This document shows positions 55,713-64,000 of a stretch of 64,000 nt of DNA, piece by piece; the first letter of the stretch is position 1, and each line of letters starts with the position of its first letter. Under the pieces are notes generated by a model. That model made no database searches and was not told where the DNA came from. It saw only the letters and a list, made by a program, of their open reading frames with translations. A program made the position numbers and the translations under genes. This stretch comes from Aurelia coerulea (taxonomy: Eukaryota > Cnidaria > Scyphozoa > Semaeostomeae > Ulmaridae), in the NCBI GenBank assembly GCA_039566865.1, contig CM076959.1:3021501-3085500 (forward strand). Direction: 5' to 3'.

Positions 55713-55808
55713 ATAGATAATTTTATCAGTCTAGGGAAATGCCCCTCCCCACAATTGTTTCTGCAATCATCTGCAAGGTCTGTTGAAATGTGGTTCACTC
55801 CTACATCT
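55713..55808 (-). repeat. Duplicate of exon piece 55340-55435
   Basis: 96 bp nearly identical to the 3' part of the third exon of the disrupted gene (TTTTATCAGTCTAGGGAAAT, GCCCCTCCCCACAAT, CTGCAAGGTCTGTTGAAATG), about 370 bp away in the same orientation. Confidence 0.85.
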
Positions 55809-56849
55809 TTCTTTCAAAATTGTGAAAGTTATTTGTTGAATAGACTCAAAATATTGAAGAAGATTGTTGAAGAAAGTTTGATGTAATATGAGTTTAATTT
55901 TCAATTTTTTGGAATATTGGACACCCGTTCAGATCAGGTGTCCAAAACAAATGTAGAACAGTTATGTTCCTTAGATTGTCTGTTAGCTGATGCTTCATAC
56001 AGTACAGGCCTTGCACCCATTAGTATGGTCTTCCTGCCAAAGAATTCTCAAGGATTCTTAAAAACTTTGTCATAATCTTAAGAATTCTTGCTTTTGAAAA
56101 ATTATAGTCTTTCACATTACACAAGCATTCTTATTGCATTGTGAGGAATTCTTAAAAATCCTTCAGCGTTCTCAAGAATTCTCAAAATGCTACTGTTTGC
56201 AAGGCCTGAACTGTATGAGGTATGAAATTGGATTTACTTACAGAGTTGAACTCTCTAGTAGGCTGTTCTCTTCATCTCTGGCATCTAGATCAAATTCAGA
56301 TTCTGAGCTGCTGCCAGAGCTGCTGTCAGAAACTACAGTGTCATCAATGGAATCCTTTCTTTCTTCACCAACAAGGCTTTTGTGAGAAAATGGATTTCCA
56401 GATGACAATCCAAATACTGCATTCCATCGAAAGAAGCGAGATGATGTGTCAATTTTGGTTAAGTCTTGCTTCTCAAAATCTTTCAGTTGGTCCTCTAAAT
56501 TGGTCTCAATGTGATGCTTTTTGGAGTTGTTTCGCTGCCTCCAGTCACATCAACAATGCTACAAAAAACAATGAAAACAAATACCTTTGTTACATTGTAC
56601 ACAACAACCAATGTAAGATGCATTGTCAGCAAACAGCATGATGTGCATGATGATACAAATTTCTTCCAAATAACCCAATTGTATAATAATAAACATAATA
56701 ATAATGAACATTTCAACAGCATAATCATAATAGCCCATATCTCAGATCACGGTTGAACCATTATTCCTTTTGCTAAAGACATTGATAGGACTGCCAAAAT
56801 AAGATGGAAGTGATGGGAATTAAAACAACATGATCAACGTGGAAACAAA

Positions 56850-57798
56850 CGGCTTCTGTAAAATGCGGGTCCGCAGGTCCGATAAAATGCGGGTCTGCGG
56901 GTCTCTTTGAATGTATGTGCCATGGCCACATACAAACGGCTGTTCTATGCGGCAAGGAGTCCTTCGTACAGAACAAAGCGATGATAGTCACCAGTTTCTA
57001 TGAGCTTTCCTGCTGTGATCGCAATTCATCACCGCTGCAATCCATCAAGCGAAACCCTTGCAATATCGATGGGATTGAATCATTTCTATGGATAGAATGG
57101 TGATGCAGATCGTCACAAAGGTCACAAATAGAAAAATACATTGTGAAATCGTACCTGATCAATTAAAAGATCCTGCGTCACAGCTTGCAAAGAATTTCAA
57201 TCCCAATGCAAATATGGGAGAACTTTGTACTTTGGAGGGGATCCCTTCAGATGGGGAAGTCCCTATGCATCGTTCGATACTTTTTACCATAGAAATAGGA
57301 GGCACTAATCTCTTTTGGCGATTTCAAAATGAAAGTTTTCAAATTTTAAGTTTAGTTTCTTGCACCGTTTCTTATTTCCTATTGACTTTGTTATTTCTTA
57401 GTAATCATATTACAGTTTATAACACTGCTGCAAATATGTTCCTTGACATATGCAAAACATCAGGTGGGAAGAACTCCCAGGGGAACATGTACATGTTCTT
57501 TTCTCCGGAACTTGTGCTTGACTAGATCGGTACATCGCTGTTATATAATATGAGTTCCTTGCTGAAGTTTGGCACCAACGGTACATCCTTGCTAAAGGTA
57601 AACAAACCAGAACAAGCCCTATGTTCTGCGTAGTGTTGGATTGAACGCAAGCATTCCAGGATGAAAACAGGAAGTGGGCATAGGCCTCGCAAGACCCGTC
57701 GACCGCTGTAGCATGCCTTACACACCGAGACCCGCCACCAATCTTGGAGTGGGACCCGCATTTTATCGGACCTGCGGACCCGCATTTTACAGAAGCCG
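56850..57798. mobile_element. Mutator-like MITE, 10-bp target duplication
   Basis: 949 bp, starts CGGCTTCTGTAAAATGCGGG and ends with its inverse; the terminal repeats extend for about 45 bp (also GGTCCGCAGGTCCGATAAAA). TGGAAACAAA flanks both sides (56840-56849, 57799-57808). A long duplication of this size points to a Mutator-like element. Frames inside are short. It sits in the first intron of the disrupted gene. Confidence 0.82.
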
Positions 57799-58792
57799 TG
57801 GAAACAAATCTGTTATACCTGTCCTCTATAGCACTAACATCCCTACAAATGCAATTTTTTCTTTGGATTCATTAGTGTGAAGAATGCCATGTCTTTCTCT
57901 GGCCTGATCCCTTTACTACATACAGTCCTTGGAGTTACAGCTGTATTTGTTCAATCTCATTTCCTTGTGAGCTGCAAAAGAATTCGTAAGATAACTAAAG
58001 GAAAAAATTGTATGCCAAATCAATATTTACATTTATCTGCAGAGAATAATTGGCAACTGTAATTTATTCAATCTAATTAAACTAAAATAATGTTAGTAAC
58101 TAATAACAGATTGAGCAAAAACACTTACCTGACAGCACAGGGGTGCTCCATCCTATCTAATACTATTGATGCAAACTCCGAATTTATGTTTTTGTCCATC
58201 CCAAACCGACATTTCATCATTTTCCATCTGTCAAATATGCTTGAATTCAAGTATATGATTTTCCTATCTTCACCTCTCAGAGGTTTTGATAACATGATTC
58301 ATGCACAAAATTTGCTCGAAGCATCCAGCTACCAGGCCAAATCAATGACTTTTTTTGACGATGAAACAAAAAAGTTGTCTCTGCTCAAACGAAATTGCTA
58401 AGATTACGGGGATACAAACGTGACTGACTTTCTGACAGTCGAGAACTGCGGAAAGCAAATTCACTGACTTCCCGCAAAGCATGCTGGTCAATTGTCGGTC
58501 TTTAACCCAAAATGATAATTTATCCTATAGCCTAAACCTTTATTGCAAGTGATTGAAATACATTTTTCTAGGTAGTTATTGGTTCAGTTCTGAGCTTCAA
58601 AGCTCTTTTTTCATCCATTCAGTAATTTATTTTGAGTGGGCAGGAAGTATTTTTAGCTACATGAAGCTAACGTCCAGGTATGGGACCCCTACTTTAACGT
58701 CCCTTTGCATCTTTGCTTACTGGTGTAGCCATCAGAAGAAGATGTGATAAAGATAAGGAAGCCTGGATTGAAGAATTCAATGGGATTTAAAA

Positions 58793-59655
58793 TATATCGA
58801 TGTGATATTTGAAACATAGAAGGATTATATCCTTGTAATTCTTATTTTGAAATTTTGGCTTTGTAAGTCTAATATTTTTGCTGATGTCAGCATATATTTA
58901 TTTTGTACGAGAAAAATAGCGACTTTTGTCTAAAATTGATTATAAATTACTTTTAAAAATAGCAAAAAATGCTAAATATACATAAAAAGACCTGCTGCAT
59001 CATTTCATGTCACTCATTTGTCTAAAAATGAAGCATAACATGGTTTTTCGTCAGTACGCATGCGCAACAACCAATTGTTGATGACATCATCAAAAATCTA
59101 TAAACTACATATCAAATGAAAGCTTGTTTCAAGACGAGTTCAAAAATGTTTGTCTCATTATCATATAGCCAGTGGTTCCAAATCTATAGCTTAAAAGGTA
59201 ATGGGTGAATGTGGTTCAAGATATACACAGAGTGCTCAAGTTGTCACAAGAACAACGAGCGTAATACATGTAGTCAAGAAACCCAATGTGCCCTCCAATG
59301 TGCCCTCCAATGTGCACTCTTTGGTTCTTGAATACCAAAAATGTGTAACCATACATCGTGTGCCCAAGTTCACGAGTTGTCATGCAGCCAGCATGGTGAT
59401 AACCGGGAGGGCACATTGGGTTTCTTGACTACATGTAACTTAAAAGGTATTTATTTTGCGGAGCACTCAATTTAAAGTCATGTGTTGACCCCCGGAATCA
59501 ATGTCGAAATTTTTGACATTGACGTGAAAAGATGTCTCATAGATAGAAACTAAAAGTCACAAAAAAGCTAGCCTATTCTAGAGGTACTCGACGAGCTGTG
59601 TGGAAAAGTTTACTAGGGGGGGGGGGCACTTTGTGCCCCCCTAGTCTGGATAGGG
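58793..59655. mobile_element. piggyBac-type MITE, copy B (left end missing)
   Basis: Matches copy A in inverse orientation (for example ACTTTTAAAAATAGCAAAAA, GCGCAACAACCAATTGTTGA, AAACTTTTCC/GGAAAAGTTT blocks). It ends CTAGTCTGGATAGGG followed by TTAA at 59656-59659. The other terminus and its TTAA are absent. A smaller MITE is nested at 59266-59436. Confidence 0.8.
59266..59436. mobile_element. 171-bp MITE with perfect 31-bp inverted repeats
   Basis: The first 31 bases (start ACATGTAGTCAAGAAACCCA) and last 31 (59406-59436) are perfect inverses. A 12-bp unit AATGTGCCCTCC is repeated next to the left end. It lies inside TTAA-MITE copy B. The target duplication is not clear because the terminus is itself palindromic (TACATGTA). 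Confidence 0.85.
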
Positions 59656-59659
59656 TTAA

Positions 59660-60757
59660 CATTAGTTTCGTGTGTCTACTTTATAGGCCTTGCAGAGTCT
59701 ATCCTGTAACTACAGCAACGTATTTGTGTTGTTGGGGCTAATCTCCGTGAAACATGCATTCTCAAGACAAAAAGCAGCTCTTGCGTTGTTTTGAGAGTCT
59801 ATCTTGAGTTCAAAGTACATCTGCCTTCATACACTTCAGTCCTTTACAAGAAAAGCAACATTATTTACTCTTGCAGTACCAGCAGTGATGCTCTACACCA
59901 AACAAATAATGCAAGCTTCGGCAAATGCTAAACAAAAAACAAACAAAAAAACAAAAAAATCCCGAACTGTAAAACGAAAACAAAAGTTTTCAACATTAAA
60001 ATCTCTACAGATGCATCTAACACGGGCTGGGGAAGAGTTCTCATTCTCAGAAACAAAGCTTTTCTCTTGAATCACATGACTATTTGGTCGGTTAAAAATT
60101 GTTACTAGTCGCCGAACACAGAACAATAGCCTTCCACAAATCGTTAATTACCTTCTCCAAGGAGATCTATCAATGTAGTGATGATGTTATTGTCGATTTC
60201 AATATCTATGACACTTTTGGAACAACTAGGATGGAAAAAATATCCCACTTAACAAAAATTACCTCTTCAATCTTAGTCAAAAGCTGAACGTCACCTACTC
60301 ATAAAACGATGTATGCTCCGTGCTCTTCAATTTTTCTACTGCAGCGGAAGAGGCTAGACAGAACTTTAGAGAGAAACTGCCTTTTGCGGCTGCAAACAAC
60401 TCTTTCCTTGGAGCACACATTTAACAACAGATTGTATTGTGCAAAAAAAAGATTAGAAAATAAAATACAATGCCAGATGAAAAATTGTCTCCTGGGTCGG
60501 GTTGTTCAAACCACGATTGGCGCTAATCTTGGATTAAAGGCATGATTCGGTAGTCATTTGTATTGTTCCAATCTGGTATTAGCCTTATATCAGTTTTAAA
60601 CATTCGGGCCCTGGTATATATTGGTGACCTACTCCTAAACCTACTCTTGAGTTATGGATAGTATATGCTAGGATCAACGTATTTATCATCAGGATACTTA
60701 TTGATTGTATACAAAGATCACAGTTTCACTTTGTGTGCCCGGTAAAAACAGCAATTG
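59660..60757. other. No gene recognised
   Basis: AT-rich, with an A/C-rich simple stretch at about 59935-59960. Short frames only. Confidence 0.35.
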
Positions 60758-61143
60758 ATGGTGCGCTCTCCATATCTTAGTTGGTTTTGGTAGCAGGGGT
60801 GCGTAATCCAGTGAAAATACGTTACTATTTTCACTGGATTACAAACTCCGAATAACAAAAGGGCTAAGTCCCAAGTGGCTAATCGTGCTTCACGTAGCCC
60901 TCTGCGCGTGAATTTAAGGCCCCAAGGGGATTCATCGTATTTAAGCATGAGCTGGACCACGCCTAGTGCATTCCAAGCAACAATCTCGGCGACAAAGCGA
61001 AAAATCAACCCATCCCTCTTCCCGCAGTGACGGATCGCTGGTTATCAGCAACCTTGCTACCGAAAACAGCATATCTGGTGCGCTCTCCATATCTTAGTCG
61101 GTTTTGGTAGCAGGGGTGCGTCATCCAGTGAAAATACGTTACT
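60758..61143. repeat. Direct repeat pair with a perfect hairpin
   Basis: A ~66-bp unit (GGTGCGCTCTCCATATCTTA...GGTTTTGGTAGCAGGGGTGC) occurs at about 60758-60824 and 61077-61143. In the first copy AATCCAGTGAAAATA at 60806-60820 is followed after six bases by its exact inverse (15-bp stem). Probably ends of a small unclassified element. Confidence 0.65.
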
Positions 61144-62385
61144 TTCAATAACCAACTTTGTTAAAATCTCCTCATTGGTAACACTTTTGCCTTTGACAAT
61201 GGAGAAGTTTTTCAACAATCTGGAAAAAATTATTGTGAAAGAATTTGATATCAACGTTCTAGACCTTTTGACCTAATTATTTGCAATTTGCCTTGTAGAA
61301 CTTCTTTGGAACAAATTTAAATTGTTGTATCATGGGTACTACCTGGCACCTTGCAAAAGCACTAACTATGTGAAATTTCAGCATGATAAAAATAAATTAG
61401 TTATTTGTCTTTGTTCAAATATGATCCAAACAGTTGCTACAAAGTTGCTACGTTTCTTATTTTAAGTCTCTTAAGTTTTGGAATGGAGGGCCTATTAATC
61501 CTCCTTGACGAATCTTCATTGAATGTAAATCTAAAATTGCAATTCAGAAGTCAAAATAAGATTCTGCTTACCAAAATTTAACAATCAGCGTATCTTCTCT
61601 CTTTGAGGGGTCCATGAATTATTGCAAGGATCTCTTCTCTAATGGCCATGTTTTCTTTCCGATAGCATGTGAACCTGAAAATTTAAAATCCCGCCAAAGC
61701 GAAACAGGACTATAGCTGTGCGAAACAGCACGGTCCGGCACAGTGCCTAGTGCCCAGACTCTGATTTGCGCAGGCGCAGTAGTGAGAGAGCGTAGGCGAA
61801 GTAGCGACAATGCGCAGGCGTGCTCCAATGAACTTCCTCGATCCTTGTGACATTGCGAGTAGAGCAGAACCGCGTTCACAATTCCTCACTCAGCGCTTTT
61901 TGCGTGGTGCAAGTGGAAATAAGAGGGCCATGAGAAGACAAAGGGATTGCTGAGGATTGGTCAGATGTGCGTTGGTAGCCAGCAAGTGGCAGAAGAGCAG
62001 CGGGACAAGGCGAAGAAAATGTGCCCAGCCGCGAGGCCATTTGTGAACCTACAGACCTTTTTCTTTTTCACGCTGAGTATTTCTGAGACAACAGCAACAA
62101 CACTCCAAACAGTTGTTTGCATGTTGGCCTAAAGATCAGATTCACAGAGAAATCAGACACATTTAACTGACAAGAAAGGTTTGTTTTTACTAATTTTAAA
62201 CTGAACAATTCCATTTTAAAAATACTGAACCATTCTCCACCACCTATGCACTAGCTGTCACAATGCATTTAGATGTCATTTGTTAATCGCTCAACCAAAC
62301 TTGGTTAAAGTTTTAGACATTGCTGAGAAAAATGACTCGTTGTATGAATTTGAGAATGTTTATCTAGGGCTGGGTTAATTTTTAA
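61144..62385. other. No gene recognised; GC-richer patch at 61690-61900
   Basis: 61755-61830 contains TTGCGCAGGCGCAGTA and ATGCGCAGGCGTG, each close to an NRF1 site, which might mark a TATA-less promoter. No convincing downstream exon was found. Confidence 0.3.
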
Positions 62386-62540
62386 TTATGTAGATATTTT
62401 AAATACTTTGGTTTTGTTCATGTTAGTCTTAATCCTGAATCTGTAGATAAGTTTAATTTGTTTCTTAATTATTGTAAATATTGTAATTATGTAGAATTAA
62501 AGAATTGTAAAATAGTAGATCATCTCAAGCACCGGTGAAG
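62386..62540 (+). pseudogene. Second copy of the 51540-51935 coding-like repeat
   Basis: Plus-strand frame LCRYFKYFGFVHVSLNPESV, then DKFNLFLNYCKYCNYVELKN and CKIVDHLKH, stop. It aligns with the core of the minus-strand frame at 51540-51935, including the Cys-x2-Cys pair. A stop just upstream truncates it. Confidence 0.5.
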
Positions 62541-62655
62541 ATGGCGTTTCAGCTCTGGTGAAGAAGCATGCTATTGGCTAGCTGGCTTTTTCCACGTAGA
62601 TAACATGCGGGTCACAGGGGCTCAGAACAAAATGACGTAAAAGGATTAAAAAACA

Positions 62656-64000
62656 ATGAGGCTCTCCATTGTTATTGGATGCCCACATTGCAGTGCCAGG
62701 TCCTTCCCCCAAGAGAAAACAGTTAGAAACCAATACACCAAATGCTGCCGCAAAGGAAAAGTTTGCTTGCCACCAATTGCTGAACCATCAGAAAACATCA
62801 AACAAATATTTTCAAGTGACTCCCCAGATTCTTCGCACTTCAAAACATACATCAGGACTTACAATTCTGCATTAGGAATGACTTCGTGGAATGCTCCAAT
62901 TGTGCAACATCAGCAGGAGGTCATAGAGTTGTCACAATCCATGGACAAGCGTACCATTTAACGAGTCCACGGGAACCACAACCAGGTCAGCCACAAAAAT
63001 TTGCACAACTCTACATCCTTAACACCAGTCAGGCCATCCAAGAAGGATTACAGCTGCCAGAAAATGCCCAACTTCGTCCACATGTATTACAACAACTTCA
63101 GGATGAACTGATGACAGTGAACCCTTGTGCACACGATTTCAGATATATGGGTGAAGTTGTGCAGGAGCAACGGGAGCCAGCAGCAGCCCGCGGTGAACAA
63201 CCAAAGCCAGTCAGAATGATCATACCAGACACAAGAGATAGATACCGCCGCTATCTCCAACCAAGTGCCACAGAAATTGCAGCTGTTCATTGCTGAAGAA
63301 TGTGAACCCCCCAATCCCAGCGACAGAGACATTGCCATCTATCCACGACAAGAAAGGCAAACAATTAAAATCAGTGCCATTTCACCACACACCAATCCAA
63401 TGACATACCCCATTATTTTCTTCCATGGTGAAAGTGGATGGCAGCCAGGCCTTCTCCAAACAGATGAACATGGCCACCAAGACCCACATGTTAGAATTAC
63501 CCTCCTCCAATGCGATGCCTTTCGAATTACATTCAGAGATGCTTTCTCCACAATATATCTCAGCGGTCAATTATATCATCAATATCTTTTTGATGCAGTC
63601 ACAAAGATCGAAGGCAACGTCCTGCATTGCCTTCGCACACATCAAGACAACCTCCAAATCGAATGCTACCAAGGACTAATGGACCATATCCGGAGACAAG
63701 CAGACCAAAATGATCTCGGTGTTGGATGTGTTGTCATCCTACCATCCACATTCACTGGAAGCCCTCGCAATATGCACCAGAATTTCCAAGATGCTATGTT
63801 GATCGTATGAAAAAAGGGGAAGCCTGATTTATTCATAACAGTTACAGTAAATCCAAGACTACCCAACATCACAAACCACCTCTTACCACACCAAACAGCC
63901 ACAGACACACCAGATCTGGTATGCTGGGTATTCGAATTAAAAATCAAATCAATCAAAGAGAACTTACTACAAAGGCATCTGTTTGGACGAGCAATTGAAT
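62656..64000 (+). pseudogene. Helitron Rep/helicase, N-terminal part, decayed
   Basis: Frame 1 (62656-62880): a zinc-finger region (IGCPHCSARSFPQEKTVRNQ, KCCRKGKVCLPP, SSHFKTYIRTYNSALGMTSW). Frame 2 (62886-63296): RVVTIHGQAYHLTSPREP, FAQLYILNTSQAIQEGL, ELMTVNPCAHDFR. Frame 3 (63265-63810 and beyond): DIAIYPRQERQTIKISAISP, HRNPM-like TNPMTYPIIFFHGESGW, YHQYLFDAVTKIE, GLMDHIRRQADQNDLGVGCV, ILPSTFTGSPRNMHQNFQDA, a TGA, then KKGKPDLFITVTVNPRLPN. This is the Helitron-like N domain preceding the HUH Rep motif; the helicase would lie beyond the window. Two frameshifts and one TGA (likely CGA to TGA) disable it. The 5' TC end was not located. Confidence 0.85.

Larger units (their letters stand above)
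53451..58295 (-). pseudogene. Hypothetical multi-exon gene, disrupted (gene with split exon)
   Basis: Exons by order: 58129-58295 (ATG; MLSKPLRGEDRKIIYLNSSI, FDRWKMMKCRFGM; donor GTAAGT). Then 56243-~56560 (LEDQLKDFEKQDLTKIDTSS, acidic Ser/Glu-rich, donor GTAAGT). Then ~55335-55521 (DDGIPADVLNSLNAFDNYSD). Then a coding stretch 55031-55160 (EILSTTDQIKSLLISIGRAK, HCKGCNHEKFDKL) that continues at 53862-53451 on the far side of a 1.16-kb MITE (ETLLTHFHGEIVRSAFCEIF, HYLRTLVTRRNAKESEDCRS, LLQAARQSATKLDDLKIKIS, LRHIFSSLNDELDG). Breaks: a one-base shift in exon 2, the MITE, an in-frame TGA near 53768 and a duplicated exon-3 piece at 55713-55808. The first-exon block (N-SxxFDRWKxxKxxxG) occurs in an uncharacterised invertebrate family. 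Function unknown; zinc binding possible from the Cys-x2-Cys. Confidence 0.5.

Noticed and set aside
1..64000. CRISPR arrays, rRNA genes, bacterial operons
   Set aside because: Looked for and not seen; repeats here are transposon termini, minisatellites or microsatellites.

Overview
The window looks like part of an animal nuclear genome, probably a cnidarian such as a coral or sea anemone. The supporting signs are AT-rich DNA, short exons split by GT-AG introns, and a dense mix of metazoan transposons: a gypsy LTR element, DIRS, non-LTR retrotransposon pieces, hAT, Helitron, and many short inverted-repeat elements (MITEs). Several gene families here (P2RX7-like ballast domain, THAP plus DDE transposase, GCD-plus-Cys-rich tail, ZNF862-like hAT) are ones I associate with cnidarians and other marine invertebrates. 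That attribution is inference. No rRNA, CRISPR, operon or bacterial feature is visible.

Layout. 0-2.5 kb: the last exon of a cysteine-rich gene, then a MADF-domain exon broken by one frameshift. 2.76-10.11 kb: a complete, very young gypsy-type LTR retrotransposon on the minus strand, with 4-bp target duplication, LTRs, primer site, polypurine tract, gag, a canonical -1 frameshift heptamer and a pol that starts with a MYND zinc finger. 10.1-23 kb: relics (gypsy gag, DIRS RNase H plus tyrosine recombinase, three or four non-LTR RT fragments, a zinc-finger/recombinase-like gene) and two copies of a MITE whose ends carry a perfect splice-donor consensus. 25.5-28.8 kb: a broken hAT (ZNF862-like) transposase interrupted by a retroposon. 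29.7-35.0 kb: a 5.3-kb foldback element with a second 2.6-kb foldback element nested in one arm.

36-49 kb is the most gene-like part. A two-exon P2RX7-domain gene (+) faces a THAP/DDE-transposase-like gene (-), whose last six exons join in perfect phase. That gene in turn lies head to head with an unrecognised five-exon gene (+) encoding a 288-residue protein with a hydrophobic C-terminus; all its introns are phase 0. MITEs sit in the introns, and one offers an alternative in-frame splice donor.

49-64 kb: decayed minus-strand genes, including a P-element/THAP9-like exon and a hypothetical gene whose coding exon is split by a TTAA-type MITE; a 3'-end non-LTR fragment with a TTA tail; more MITEs; a coding-like repeat present twice; and the N-terminal part of a decayed Helitron Rep/helicase running off the right edge.

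The best candidates for something undescribed are the 37-48.6 kb gene trio, the MITE family carrying splice donors, and the nested foldback structure. All homology calls are from memory of family motifs; nothing was searched.
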